Shown here: positions 51,003 through 64,000 of the stretch, piece after piece
Layout: each line of letters begins with the position of its first letter
Position numbering within the stretch: the first letter of the stretch is position 1
From: Cheilinus undulatus
Taxonomy: Eukaryota > Chordata > Actinopteri > Labriformes > Labridae
DNA: 64,000 bases
Assembly: GCF_018320785.1 (NCBI RefSeq)
Contig: NC_054867.1
Span: forward strand, 20,790,855-20,854,854
Reading direction: 5' to 3'
The notes under the pieces: model-generated
What the model was told of the DNA's origin: nothing
Database searches by the model: none
The model's input: the letters and a program-made list of their open reading frames with translations, nothing else
Translations under genes and position numbers: made by a program

Positions 51003-54000
51003 GTGAGATGAGTTTGTGTTTGTATGTAGGCTCAGTTTTTATTGAGGGGCGGTGGCAGCACAGACAGCGGTCTGTCCTATCAGCCACATAACATTACAGA
51101 CAGGCCACTACTGAAGCGAAACGTATTAGCAAGAATTGCCCGATATAAATGACCCAGAGACTTGTGATAAATGTCTATGAACTATACTAAACGACCTAAT
51201 TCTTTAGAAAATATCAACTATTGTCGTACGTGCTGCTGACTTTTTGGCTAAACTGTCACTGTATGTTCGCTGTTAGCGTGTTGAGCTAGAAGTACCCAAA
51301 GATAGTAATAGCTTAGCATGTTGCTAATTGTCGGTATCATGTCCCCAGTAACACAAACTAATAAATTTCTCGGCCTTCGCTTATAAACTCATGTCTGTAG
51401 GGGTATTTAAATGTGACATTGAAACGTAAACACCACGTAAATGTGATATCTGCAGTAATCGCGATTCATTTTAACCAAATGGAGTTGTGAGCATTTCAGC
51501 TCTGCTAAATTAGCAAGCTACCAAGTATAACAAACCACTTGCCGAGTTGTCCCGTGTCGTTATCTCTGATATCGTGAATACTAACATTAACAGGACGAAA
51601 CCATACTGTCAAGAGCATAGCGTTAGAAGCTAACTTGAAATGTCGTTAGCTACAGAGAACATTAACTTGTGGGGAGTTACATAACACATTAGCTACTAGA
51701 GTTAATTTAAGTACTTCAAGCTAACGACTGTATGGAATTAACTCTTGCACAGAATCAATCGGAGTTGCACAGTTTGCATTGAAGGATTCCCTCTGATCAC
51801 AAGATGCCCCCTAATCACAAGTAGCCCATTTCCACACATGATTAAACATAGAGCAGACTGGTGTCAGGCTTTTGATTAACCAGGGACAGATGTAGATGCA
51901 GCATATAATAGTAAACTAATTATGATTGTTTGAAATAACAGATAACTCTCATAAAGTTTTTTCTAACTAATGCAGGAATTATGTTGGAATTAAAGCCTGT
52001 TGAAGGGCCTGTTAATGTATTTTGTAGGGCTGCACAATCATGGATTTTTGTCCATATCCACTGCTGGTATTTATTTACAAAATAATTTTAGCTGAATGTA
52101 ATATCAGCAAGATTAAACTAGAGCTGGACAATTTTTCAAATTTGATATGAAATGTTGTTTGAAAGAGAATAAGAGAATGTTTTTTTTTTGTCTTTCTCGT
52201 TTTTAACAAGTGTTTTTTGCAAATTATTCTAGAAAAAAAATGACTCATGGATGTGTGCTTGATGTGTATCCCGACCTCTAAAATGCATTATACTGGTATT
52301 TCTTCACATATTTTACATCAAAGAAATTTTCCTTCTTCTGCAATTTGAAAATTGTGCTGGAGCATACTGTGATATTTAAAATTGTGTTGATTGAGTTTTA
52401 AGAAATGTAACAGAACAAAGCTAACAGACAAACAAATAACAATGCTACAGGACTGGATGATCCACGTAATAAAAAGTGTTTTGACATAGCCTAGATAAGA
52501 AATTGAAATAAGACACTGCAAAGTAACCCAAATTATGGTATTCAGACACACTTGTGTCCATTACTCTAATTCTGAAAATGCTCTAATTATCCACTATGTT
52601 ATCTATTAAGTCAAAATTATAGTCAAATCCCAAAAGTTCCAGGGGCTTTTTCAATTTCTGCAGAAAAAACACACCTACTTCCATAGACATATTTTCCAAG
52701 TTTTTCCAGGGATACAATTCCTGGGATGACAGACGACAAATTGCGATGTAATCTAAATTTGGATTAATTTGTGCAGTCTGACCTTAAATTTCAGTCCATG
52801 AAATGCACAATTTAAAGTTTTAGGATGAACAAATTAACATATTCTAGTCATTACAACACCCTTAAAAGTGAAAGTATGGCGATGATGTCTAAAGAAAAAC
52901 ACTTCTGCTGATGAAGGTTTGTTTAAACTTAAATGTTTATACAGCAGATATTTACAGCTTATAAAGGCTGATATTAATGATCAAAATATTGGTTGTGAAT
53001 AGCTTCAGAAATGTTCATATCTGCAGATAAGGATAGTTCACTTTTTAAGCTAATATCTTTCAATACCTACATTAAATCACTTATATGCTGCATTTCTAGT
53101 ATTTAAAATTAGACATATCATTTCACCATTTTCAAAGCTATAATGTCAAACATTTCTGATGCCAGTTTTCTTAGATGGAATGACTTGTTACTTTTGTGGT
53201 TCAGTGGTGATATTATTTATGGAAGAGTCTTTGTATTTTGGTGATGGCATAAGAATTTTGAACAAGACATGTATACCTCATACTTTTATCCCATTTTACT
53301 GACAAGCTGTTTTATTTAATAAGTAATCCTAAAACTACTTTGCTAACCCTTTTTATTTCTTAATTTCAATGTACTTTGTAAACCATTGTTTTTAAAAGGG
53401 CTATACAAATGACGTTATTATTATTGTTACTTCGTCTGTCTAGTAATTTATTTTTTAAACGAATACTTAAAAAGATATATGTTTATTGTCAATAATGAAT
53501 GTGTTATTCTTGAGGTGTAAGAAAATATATAAAGGTTTTATCAAAGATTTGTCAATTGCTTATTACCCACTCTGACAGAGCATCAATCATTATACTTTTT
53601 TATTGTAGTTTTTTTTATTGCTAATAACTTGTCACTGACCTATTTGTCAAAGAGAAACCACTTCAGTCATGCAAATCTATGCCTGTATATATTTATTTTT
53701 AATTTCATTTTCTGACATTTGTTCTGTGGCAGCATGCTGTTTATAGTGTCATGGAGGATTTGAGAGATTTCTATTTTATCAAATAGACAGGGATCTTAAG
53801 ACTTCAGTATTCTTTTGCGGTGGCAAACTAAGAACATATAACCAACCCACTTGATTTAGTGTTTCTTTCATATGGTTAAAGAACTATTGATAAGCATGAA
53901 GAAAATTTAAGTGCCTGATAACTCCAGAATTACAGTATTTTCATCAAATATAAGTATAAAAAATCTGTGCAAGTGTTAAAAAAAGAAAGAAAAAAGCCAG

Positions 54001-54520
54001 GTAGAGTAACAACAGAGGTATAATGTTAAAATGAAAAAATGCAGTCTATCTGGGCATAAGGTACTTTTCTTAGAAGTCTCCCTGTTGACCTGTAAGTCCA
54101 TCAAATCTATCACTTTTTCTGCTAAATATCAGTCTACACCAGCAAATGGATTAAAGTTCTGTTGTTCAGCGGATGTGAGAACAGTGGCTGCTCTGTATTC
54201 ATAATGTCGGGCATTGTTGCACGGCATGTGCAAGTAACGGGATTATGTGACTTCATCTGAAAAATGGCTGAAGTTCAATGGGTTATTGGAGATTGAATTG
54301 AATGGTCAGTTTTCACTATTTAAAAAAAGTGTTATCCTGCTCATGTTTCGATAGACTTTCTCTTGGAAAGTTTTCTTAGCACTGTGAACCTGGGTATTGT
54401 GACACTGTTGCACCTTCGTCTTTAATGAAAAAATTTAATTTTTCTTGAAAACCAGTCACGTTGTTAAGTTAACAGTGCAAAACACTCTGTTTACACCTGG
54501 TTTACCTGTGTTTGTTTTAG
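51003..54520. other. UBAP1 intron 1 (3.5 kb)
   Basis: AT-rich, with no mobile element that I can identify with confidence and no coding exon. Confidence 0.55.
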
Positions 54521-54530
54521 GAGTCTCTAA

Positions 54531-57220
54531 ATGGCTGCGAGGAAGTCTGGATCAGATGCGTACAACAATGGTAAGAGCTTATATGACTTGACTGATACTT
54601 TGGGTTAAGTTTTAGGTTCGTGACCATTCCTAAACATTACCAACCTTTTTTCTTTCCAAAAAGGACCCATCAGCTACCTTGATGACGTTCCCTTTAAGAT
54701 CAACGACAAGTTTCGCTGTCCAGCCAAAGTAGGACTCCCTGTTGGTTTCTGTCTCCCAGACTGTGACTCATTGCTGGTGGACACACAGGTTAGTCACCTA
54801 CAGTGTTATGTTGACTTTGCAGCTATGTTGGTTGAGGTATGCTACTTTTAAATATACTCTCAGCGTGGCTTAACTGTGCTGACTTGCAGTTATGTTATTT
54901 CTATGATTGTTAAGGGCCCTGCCCTTAGTCCTGCTTTATCAGTATTATGTTTATGGGCATGTTTGGTCCTGTTGGGCACGGAAGAGAAGGTATCATTTTT
55001 CAGGTCAGCTTGTGTTTAGCTTTCAGTTTTGGTCAAGCAAATGCTGGCCGTAGAATGAAATTTATTTAAATAATGTGCATACAATTTTTGGGTGTTGGAT
55101 CTGTGTAGTAAGATAAGATTTTGTAGTGCTTACTTTTTCTCCTTTTCTCTGTTTCTCTATGTGCATTCTGCACCTATTACCTTCATTCTTCTTATTACTG
55201 TGGTCTCAACAGTATGACTTTTCTCTGGAGAGACGTAGTGTGCGCTGGGCAGTTGAGCTTGCTGAGGCCAGAGCAGCAGAAGAAATCACAGCCAAGCAGG
55301 AGGCAGAAAGCAGGGAGCGTTTGGCACAAGCCAAGGACATTGATGGTGGTGGAGGCAAGAAACCCCAGTCGGCTGCAGAGGACCAGGACCTTCTACCACC
55401 AGCAATGAACCCAGTCCTGGCAGGGCTGAGCCACAACGCCATCCTTACCCCACTGCCTGCACCTAGTCTTGGTCCTAGGAAAGCCCAGCCTAGCACTCCC
55501 CAACAGCACAGCCTCAACCTAGCTGACTTTGAGCGTGAGGAGGACCCCTTCGACAAGCTTGAGCTCAAAACTTTGGACGATAAGGAGGAGCTCAGGAGCA
55601 TCCTCCAGAGCCAGCCTCAACCTCAGCCTCCTCCATCTGTAACCCAGCCTGAGGTCTCCCAGAGGGGGCCTGAGTCACGTGGAAACAGCCCCTCCCCTCC
55701 AAGCACCAACACCAGCCTCACAGCCAAACCTGGCTTTGCACATAAACCCAACGGGTTGGTTGCCTTGCTGGACATGGACAGAGTTGGGCACCCTGGGAGA
55801 GCAGGCTTTGAGACGGATGATCGACCATGTAACATCCGCTCTCTCACTTTTCCCAAGCTCTCTGACTCTGGTGACCCAGAGCCAGTGAGGTACAGCCCAC
55901 TCCCCACACCCATCCCTGCCCCCAGACACAACCTTCCAAATGGCAGCCCGCCAACCATTCCCAAAACCCAAGTTATTGTTGCCCCTGAGCCTCAAAGCCA
56001 CATCAAGAGTGGTGCACCAAAACCAGTGAGCATGACTTTGTATTCTCTATATCCATTTGTGTACATTGGCTGTGTGGGATAAAGTGATGTGGATTAAGCA
56101 GTGATGGTAAATTAGGAATGTCAAGAATCCTATCAACCCTCAATTTTTAACTCTAGGTTAACCCGGGATCAGGATCTGCAGGTCTGCCATGTGGAGGAGC
56201 CCTTCTCAGCATGACCCCCAGTGAACGCCAGTGTGTGGAAACCCTCGTGGGCATGGGCTACTCTTATGAGGGTGTACTACGGGCCATGCAGAGACAAGGG
56301 CAGAATGTGGAGCAGGTGGGACATCTCTCACACCTATGAGCGGATATCTGGAATGTTTGCAAATTAACTTACCAGTGGGCATCACAGTTTATTGTTACTG
56401 TACTTTTTTATTGTGTTCATTTAGAATTAAATGGTTTAATCACGCTGCCCTTTTTCTCAAGGTTAAGGCATTGTGCACAGCCCTTTGATCTATTCAACAA
56501 ATCCCACACAGCTTGATCCTTCCAATCATAAGGGGATAGGCAAAATAAAAAGGGTTCATAGACAGGATTTTCTTTGTTTCAAGCTGGGTTTAAACTGTAA
56601 ATTTACATCAGTTAATGATAACTTTTGAGACACATGCAATGTATTGAAGACAATTAATGAACCTTACATTTATTTAAGTCAATTTATCTGCTCATTATTT
56701 TGTCAAAGTGAATCAGGAAACCATGCATTTCTAATTTTTCTAAGCGAGATCTATGTAATGACTGGCTTTAGCTATACAAAAAAAAGCGAGATTTTAAACA
56801 TGCATAATGAATGAACATGTACCTACTGTTTGTCTCAGGTGCTGGACTATCTGTTTGTCCATGGACGTCTGTGTGAGCGGGGCTTTGATGCAAGTGCAGT
56901 GGAGGAATGCTTAGAGATGTACCAGTGCTCAGAGGAAAAGGTTTGTTTAGTTTGCCATTATGCAACAGTATGGTGAAAGATGCATTATCAAAATGTTATA
57001 TAGACAATACTGATCTAAAATAAGATACCTCAACATCTATGATGAGATCAAATTAGTTCCCCTTTTTCATCCTTTCCAGGCCCTTCAGTTTCTTGAACTC
57101 ATGTCAAGATTTGGTGAAATGGGTTTTGAACGAGACACCATCAAAGAAGTGCTGCTGGTCCACAACAACGATCAGGACAAGGCTTTAGAGGACCTGATGG
57201 CTCGGGCTGCAGCTAGCTGA
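54531..57220 (+). CDS. ubap1: UBAP1, ESCRT-I ubiquitin-associated subunit
   Basis: Six coding exons: 54531-54570, 54664-54788, 55213-56025, 56157-56315, 56839-56940 and 57080-57220 (TGA). They total 1380 nt, 459 residues, with all phases matching. Residues about 14-70 form the UMA domain ([45 protein letters not shown]) that ties UBAP1 into ESCRT-I. A long low-complexity Pro/Ser/Gln linker follows, holding [20 protein letters not shown] and [13 protein letters not shown], both family-conserved. Two UBA-type helical bundles (SOUBA) close the protein: [20 protein letters not shown] and [20 protein letters not shown] with [16 protein letters not shown]. The protein sorts ubiquitinated receptors into multivesicular bodies. 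The ATG is ten bases after an acceptor. Confidence 0.96.
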
Positions 57221-58280
57221 GCTAAGCTAACCAGCCCAACTAAAGCCCGGCCCAAGGCTTGCCTCCCGCTACTAGCCAACACAGCCCCTTTCCTTCTTTC
57301 CACTCTATCACACCATACCCTGCCCTTGCCTTGTTTGTGGAAGGGACAGCTGGGAGACAGTTGTATTTCTCTCCTTGATAAATTGTGTTGTGTTTCAGCA
57401 CTTCTTGAAGACTGTGTGCCTGTGGAGGGGGTTGTAGTTGTTCTTTTTCTACAAAATACTCTGGTTTTGTTCCAGGATTTGGTACTTCTAGGGTATTTAA
57501 AAAGGAAAGTACGTATCAGCTGTGAAGAAGAAACTGGAAGAATTGGGCTATGGCATTTTAATGCTGTTCTACTTCTACAAGGAAGTGTTTATGTGACTGC
57601 AGGACTGAAAGAGAGGCTGATGACAGCCTCTTAATGCATCACATACAGACCAGTTTGAACTCTCTAAACTCCCAAACAACTAAGCTGCCATCTTCCACTG
57701 CTCACTGCAGACCTAGTAAATGGTGGAGGGGACTGGGGGCCTTGAAGAGGCTATCTTTGAACTGAACCAACTAACATTTAAAGTAAAAAAAAAAAAAAAA
57801 AAAATTTAAAAAATATATATAAAAAAGAAATTCAAGGCCCCGTTGCCAGACAGATAACTGAGTCTCAAGAAGTGCCCTCTCTGCTCTGGTGCCCTGCACC
57901 TTTTTCTGTTCTGCTTTATTCTTTCATTCATTATTGTCTATTTTTCTGTTCATTTGGGCACGTTTGTCACATAATTCAAAGACACCATTTCTTTGCTTTC
58001 TGTTTAAAGAACTGCATTATTGATCCTTAGTCATCATAACTCAAAACACAAGAGATACTATTGCCCTAGTAGGCTCTTTGACCTGCACTGGAATGGCCTG
58101 GTAACAAAGTGAGGAGAAATCAGGAGAAATATCTCCATAGGAAATTACTAAATGTTGTCCCATAAACCACTGGCACTGATGTGTCACACTGCACAGACAC
58201 GTTTCTTTATGTTCAAGTTATTTAAAATAGTACACTGACACTTTCATTTAAAATAAAGAGTTTGGTTTGATAATGTAAGT
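57221..58280 (+). other. UBAP1 3' UTR with AATAAA
   Basis: Non-coding DNA after the stop carries a 20-base A run near 57786-57805 and a canonical AATAAA at 58252-58257, giving a 3' UTR of about 1.05 kb. Later signals may also be used; nothing codes for protein here. Confidence 0.45.
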
Positions 58281-60629
58281 TAAGTTAACTTACAAAGGTG
58301 ATGCTTTTTTAAATCACCACAGACTTTTGTTTTTGCAGACTGGAAAAGAGTGAGTGGTTAAAAAAAAAAAAAGAAATGAAATGTAAGTGAGGGTTGTGTT
58401 TGCAGCCTCGTCACAGTGCAATAGAGACATTTCATAGTGTGTGATTGTCAGGTGGCACTTTGAGCCTTGAGATATTGTTGGGGGTTATGGAAGAGGCTGG
58501 AAATTTGGATTGAACTCAAAAAGGGTGATTTCTGCCATGGTTAAAATCTGATTTCATGCCATAATTTTTATCAAACATGACATTGATTTGTTGACTTGTC
58601 CACAGTTTTTCAAGTGTAATAGTCTTGATTGTAAGTTTGTTGTCGCCTCAAACATCTTAAATGAAGACTTAAAAAGTTCAGTCACCACAAAAGCATTTTC
58701 CCAACTGTTTATTGGGTGTTATTGTTAAAGAGGAGATCAGAAAACCTTTATTTTTATATTTTTTAATTACCCTTTGAGTTCAATGCTACATATGTTTGTA
58801 AAACATATCTGATCAGTTGCACTATGGGCAAAAAATGGCTGAATTTTCCATAATCTTGAGTTCTGTGGTGTTAATGGGGATTGAGATTGGCATGGTAACA
58901 GATTAAGGGCTTAAAATTAGCAAAATGTGACTGGGAAAACTGGGATTTAATTTGTGGGCAGGTACAGTAGTTTTTCTGTGTTCCACCACTGCTAAACATC
59001 AAACCATCACCAATGTTAAATGGCAGTGTAAAACAGACAGTTTTTTATTATTTAGTAAAAAAAATCACAACCAGGAGTATGCACCATATAAACAAACATT
59101 GAAACAAAAAAAGGATGAGCAAAACCTCGCTTTTGTGATGTATCTGTCATTGAATACATTCATATTCTTTATTTGTTAGGAAAGTGCCTGGTGCGGGAAA
59201 TGAAGATGATATAAGATGTGGAAGTACATGAGAATTGGACAATTAACATTTATGCAGGTCAGGTTTAAGATATCTTCTGTCTTGTTTCTCTGTGGTAAAG
59301 AAGACTGGTACATTACTCTACAGATAGACATGAGTAGTGTTATTGTAGCACTTACATAACACAAGCGTGGTTTCCTTAATCATGCACGAAAAAATTTTAA
59401 ATCCACTTACTCTCTTTTCTTACAGCCACACAAATAGGAGTGAATTCACCACAGCAGGTTCTGGACCTCCCATTTGTGTCATGGTCTTTAAGCTGTAGAA
59501 ATAAGTTTGAAGTTTTTTTTTTGTTTGTTTTTTTGTTTTTTCAATCAGGCCATCTTACAGTACATCAGATCAAATTTAAAGTCAGTGTGTAATTAAACAT
59601 GGGGTGTTAGACCAGTGAACACTGAAATTTTTGATGGTGGGTAAGATCAGTGATTGTTTCCCAAGCTCGTGAACTGTGATTTGAAAAATGTTACGTTTTT
59701 CCTTTGAATTATTTGAAAAATCCACAATTAAATGTGCACATCTTTTCAGTGGTGAGACTGTTGATCGGTGCTGGTGTTGCTTATTTAGCTCAACCTATTA
59801 ATGGTTGTGTTTTATATGTGTACATATTTCTGGAGAGGAAGACAATTCTCCAGCTCCCTGTTTTGTCTTGTATAACTAATGCTATACATAGGCATAGACA
59901 AGACATAAACAATACAGATGATTCTCCATCTAGGTATTGTGAGTGGCACCTGGAAGCATCCACCTCTGTCACCCAGTCAGCAGATAAACAGACAATTACG
60001 TATGAGAACAGAGAGCATATTTGGTCTGCCTGAGCTCTCTGTCGTTACTAAACAGGTGATCACAAAGTCAGGATTAACATCTTTTAGTGCATTTTTTTTA
60101 TTAATGGTTTACAAAATGCTGTGACATTTTTATGACAATTCTTCAACTGTTTATTTTACAGATGCAAATACTATCTCAAGGGTAACAATCCAGAAAGAAA
60201 ACTTTCTGTGAATAATTTATAAAATGTCTCATGTAATTCTTCATGTCAGCTTTCAGATGGTCCAGGTTGATCAGTACTAGTCCATATGTATTCAGTGTTC
60301 ACAGAAACTATATTAAAGTTTACAAAGGATGTGGCAAAGATGGTAAAAAAAAAAAAAAAACACATTAAGCGATCATTTTACATCTAAGTTTGTGAAGTAT
60401 ACAAAGAATGGAGTGGCAAAATCTAATACATAGGAGGCTTAACATTTTTATAGCTTATAATTGAATCATGTTTGTTCAGTTGCAAGATTAAATTTTGCAA
60501 CTACTATGATATTTATAAAAGAAATGATTGTATTGTTTTTCCACAAAATAATATTTACTATACATATCGTCTTTGGGACAAACTAAAAGTTGTCATGAGT
60601 CCAGAATCACATAATGAGTTTAGGTAGTT
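58281..60629. other. UBAP1-DCAF12 intergenic DNA
   Basis: AT-rich DNA with homopolymer runs (T-rich near 59511-59541, A run near 60343-60360). May include an extended UBAP1 3' UTR. No coding exon recognised. Confidence 0.45.
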
Positions 60630-61025
60630 GCCGTGAACGAGCACGCATGACGTTCGCGTTCACGTACGACCTTGTTTTTGTTGATGTTTAATTTGAGTGC
60701 GGCTGCGCGCTGCTCAATGCTTTCGCCGTTGCTGACGCGACTTGGTAGAAAAAAAGAGTGTTAACCCTCCGGCTGTTGCTAGCGAGTCCATCGAAACTGA
60801 ATAGTTTGTACAACCCAAGGTGGGCATTGTTTGGGAGCAAAGGATAATTCTGCGACAATCTCAACCATCGACAAACCAACCTCTCCCGTATGTGATCGCT
60901 CTTCCTCCTCGTTGGACGCTGCCATCGAGGGCCAAGGAACAAAATAGCATATCGCCATTATATGATCCAGTGTCCAGAGTCACTTTTACCCTCCATGTGG
61001 GTGAGGGAACTGTGTGTATCAGATT
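60630..61025 (+). promoter_or_regulatory. DCAF12 promoter and 5' UTR
   Basis: CpG density rises here (for example ACGTTCGCGTTCACGTACG near 60650-60667, GTGCGGCTGCGCGC near 60696) compared with the AT-rich DNA on both sides. Short open frames on both strands are unlike any recognised protein. The start site is inferred. Confidence 0.45.
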
Positions 61026-64000
61026 ATGGCGAGAAAAACAGTTAGCAGGAAAAGGAAGGCAGGAGAGCCCAAGGACCAACAACAGGTAGGCGGAAACCGG
61101 TGTGGATCAATTAAAGCTAACGCTAGCCTCTTAACAACGTTAGCATGCTAACTAGCAGTAAGCTAGCCAGGTTTGTTATATATAGGCTAAGCCTGCTGCT
61201 GAATATTTACGAATTTAAAAAAATGAACAACTCCTGATAATACAATATTGTGGCGAAAGGGGACAATTGTGATCCAGTTTAAACGATAATAACGCGTGTT
61301 TCTATTTTAACGTCAGTGCTCTCAAATGTTAGCATGGCGATTGCCAACGGCAGTTCGGTACGACAGCTAATCTAACGTTAGCCATTTCTTGACTGGCTCA
61401 TCTCATTTGGGCTTGAATTATTTTGGTATCACGATAAAAGGTCATATTGTGAGGTTACTAATGCCATCAGCCCCTTGGTCAACTGGAGTGATCACTTGAC
61501 ACCGTTAAATAGCCGCACATTTTCATTTTATCGTTGCTGGAACATTGAATCAAATGTTAGCACAGTTAATCTTGATGGTAGCTGTTTCCATTTTGCTAAA
61601 TACTGCAATACTAGCTAAAACGATAATTATCGGTTATCTATCTTCCGCATGAAGACTAACTGTGCATCTGGCCTGCCCAAGATGACATAAGTTACATCTG
61701 ATGACATGACTACTGATAAAGACGCGAGTACTCATTGATACAAAGACCACAGCACTACATAGGCCCAGCTGTTGACACAGAAATATACTTTTAAGTTGAA
61801 TCAAAAGCCAGTTAGCATTACATTCTAACTTTCTTTTGTTGGACTTTATATGGTATCGTATGTTAACAGTGTCGGGGCATGTAACTGGTTTGTATGGCCC
61901 CTACAGAGAAATTGAATTGTATAAAATATACAGTAGCTTAAGAAATTGACCTCTACTTCAGTCGTTGATCATCTGAAGTCAGCATTCAGACTTACTATCA
62001 GGACCTCATGAGAAACATAGACTACAGATTCCCTTTGACAGCCATAATGACAAATGAATACATCTGGGTTTTCCCTGGAATAGGATTAGTTTAGATTGGA
62101 TGGTGCTCTATTAGGTCAGTGTAAGTCGATTTATAATCAAGATTATTAGTCACATCACTATTTTAACACAGATCTCTTTTGTGGTTTCTCTGCCAACAGT
62201 CAAAGTAAGAACTGACACCCACAAACATTCATACAACCATGTTAAGCAATTTATGTACCACTGAGAGGCCGTTGTCCTTTTACCTCTGACTGTTTCTAGG
62301 TTTGATTTTAACATTGCTTCACTGATTCTGAGTCTTTTTATTAGATGAAAAGTAATACATTTGATGTTTTCTTTCTCACTTTTGCTCATACATTGGTGTT
62401 AATACCTGATAATGTTTCCTGTGTTTTGAGAAATTGGGGCAGACTGACATAGACACAAACACTGAAAGGAATGATGGTGTCCATGTGTTTCTTTTAATGA
62501 AAACTTTCAATATAACATCTATCTATGCATGTATGAATGACAGGGTTGGAAATTAACTTTTTTGCCTTCCTGCTACGTCAGGAGTAACTTTAGGACTGCG
62601 TCATACCAGTATTAAGTGTGAAGTTGACCTATGCTGTCAAAAAGGCCTCCCCACATACAAATAAGTCTGACATACGAAATATTTAACAAATTAATAACCA
62701 AATAATTATTTAAGAAACAGTTTATTGAAACATGTAACATATTTATAATAGGTAAGATTATGTATTTTGGTAGATGTTCTTTATGATGATTGATTGTCCT
62801 CCACTGACTTTAAATACTCATTTTCTCTTGCTTTGCTATTATTATCCACACACATTGCATGTCTCTGTCTCCTCCTGTTGTCTCTATGCCTGTGTGATCT
62901 TTTGTCAACATTCCTGCGTTTATAAAGGTTGAAGAGTTTCTGTCATAATCTGCGTGTGGACGAGGTTTATTTACAAGTGTGAATAATGATCATAAATATC
63001 TGCAATAGCGTTAGGCGCTATGAGAAACATGCATGTGCGGAATAAAAAGACAAAAGGGTCATCCGCCAGTTTATTGATCCCAGATGAATGAATTTGAAAA
63101 TGATAAAAGGATCATCAGGTGACCTGCGGATGGGCCGCTCAGTCTGTATAGGAGCTGAACTGATCGCCTCACACCTGTCCCCACACACCTGTGAGGGGCC
63201 ATGCGTATTTCTGCATGCTGTGGTGAGAAGATCAAGAGGGAGTTTGTGGGGACATGAGCTCTGTAAAGGGCTATTTAATTTGTTTAATAATGGGACTAGG
63301 TATAACCCTGCTCTATAGGAAAGTTCATGCTTAAATGACTTTTGTTGTGATCTGGCACTTTGTAGAAAATACAATCAAATGAAAATTAACTCGACCTTCA
63401 AGGGGGACGGGGGATGCCTTTGGGAGGCAGCGCCCCTTAATACAGTGGTAGGGGAAACACTGATACTAGCCTAGTTGTATCATATTAATTGCCCGTATTG
63501 ATTCAACCTATTGCAGTGTTGTTGACTGTGCAGTTGTGTATTTTATCTTAAATACTCCCTTGACTCTTGACTCTGTATATTCAGCTACATAGATGACTGT
63601 AACGATGAGTGGTTGTGACTCTGAATTGCACATAATCAGGCCTAAAAATTATTGAAATTAGATTAGAGCAACACTTAACTTGTTTGCTCTTTGTATTAAT
63701 TTCAATTAATTGTTGCCACTTCTACAACTGGGTTTAAAACACGGTAATCTAACGTTTTGATCTCAACAAAAGCATGCTCACCCAAGAGAAGACTCTCTTC
63801 ACTTGCCCTTTATTTTTTCTCCTTCTCAGCTGGGCTGGTGTCAGACGCCACACAAGCGGAGCCGTGTTTCTTCTTCTTCACGTCATGCCCAGCAGTGGTG
63901 GTGTAGTCGGCGCTCAGTGGTATGCGCCCTCCGGGGGCGGGAGTTCAGGCCTCAACAGCAGCACGAGTTGCGACTCCAGAGGAGCCTCCGGGGCTTTGCA
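61026..64000 (+). CDS. dcaf12: DCAF12, CUL4-DDB1 substrate receptor (first two coding exons)
   Basis: Exon 1 (61026-61085) encodes MARKTVSRKRKAGEP followed by KDQQQ, almost the same as the human DCAF12 start MARKVVSRKRKA. After a 2.7-kb intron, exon 2 begins at 63830 (acceptor CTTCTCAG) and stays open to the window edge: LGWCQTPHKRSRV, then RRSVVCALRGREF and LRLQRSLRGFA, aligning with human FGWDHSLHKRKR, RSLVYYLKNREV and YSRVLHGYA. The basic N-terminus is a likely nuclear localisation signal. The family is a WD40 protein that recognises C-terminal Glu-Glu degrons for CRL4; the WD repeats lie outside the window. Adjacency to UBAP1 matches human 9p13. Confidence 0.85.
61086..63829. other. DCAF12 intron 1 (2.7 kb)
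   Basis: Contains the possible hAT-like insertion at 62541-63462. The first half shows only AT-rich DNA. Confidence 0.5.
62541..63462. mobile_element. Possible hAT-like element carrying a retroposon tail
   Basis: Left border CAGGGTTGGAAATTAACTTT and right border GGTAGGGGAAACACTG (complement CAGTGTTTCCCCTACC) match common fish hAT termini. No clear 8-bp duplication was found. Inside, 63300-63375 (CCCTGCTCTATAGGAAAG, TTGTTGTGATCTGGCACTTT) resembles the frequent fish retroposon tail TTGTTGTGATTTGGCGCTAT. Confidence 0.45.

Noticed and set aside
55206-56001. Antisense frames of 108-131 codons opposite UBAP1
   Set aside because: Shadows of the Pro/Ser-rich coding exon; no conserved features.

Overview
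This is a piece of vertebrate nuclear DNA, almost certainly from a teleost fish. Coding sequence is split into short exons with GT/AG introns. The encoded proteins match vertebrate families along their length, and the spaces between are full of fish-type repeats (Tc1-like, hAT-like and TTAA-type DNA elements, LINE tails, tRNA-like SINEs). There are no operons, CRISPR arrays, rRNA genes or convincing tRNA genes. All gene identities below come from reading exon translations and splice sites and comparing them with family members from memory; no database search was possible.

Six host genes can be placed. Left to right they are: RHOBTB3 (minus, 908-13657, 3' part off the left edge), RFESD (minus, 21123-24741, complete CDS), NUDT2 (plus, 29614-30164, complete CDS), UBE2R2 (minus, 40604-48907, complete CDS), UBAP1 (plus, 51002 region to 57220, complete CDS) and DCAF12 (plus, from 61026, running off the right edge). 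For the four complete genes the exon phases join without a break: 161, 148, 260 and 459 residues.

Region by region: 1-900 has no assignable exon. 900-14250 is RHOBTB3, with a GC-rich first exon/promoter at about 13660-14240 and introns holding a Tc1 copy, two hAT-like MITEs and a SINE. 14300-21100 is a repeat-rich intergenic stretch with a long-inverted-repeat element at 19453-20271. RFESD follows; its first coding intron holds a roughly 2.2-kb T-rich repeat field interrupted by a TTAA-flanked element. 25.7-29.6 kb contains a hAT-like element with a clear 8-bp target duplication. 30.2-40.6 kb is non-coding with LINE and Tc1-like debris and probably part of a long UBE2R2 3' UTR. UBE2R2 introns contain a degraded LINE, an RTE-type tail and a second Tc1 copy. 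UBE2R2 and UBAP1 are arranged head to head across about 1-2 kb of CpG-containing DNA. DCAF12 begins in another CpG-containing region.

The genes are not a pathway cluster, though three act in ubiquitin biology: UBE2R2 is a cullin-RING E2, DCAF12 a CUL4 substrate receptor, and UBAP1 an ESCRT-I ubiquitin-binding subunit; RHOBTB3 relatives bind CUL3. The gene order joins two blocks that in human lie on 5q15 (RHOBTB3, RFESD) and 9p13 (NUDT2, UBE2R2, UBAP1, DCAF12). I found no clearly new biological system. The most interesting items are the start codon of RHOBTB3 split by an intron, a 35-nt micro-exon in the middle of the RFESD Rieske cluster-binding box, an acidic C-terminal extension on UBE2R2, the T-rich repeat field with a fresh 96-bp tandem duplication, and a pair of inverted dispersed repeats 19 kb apart.
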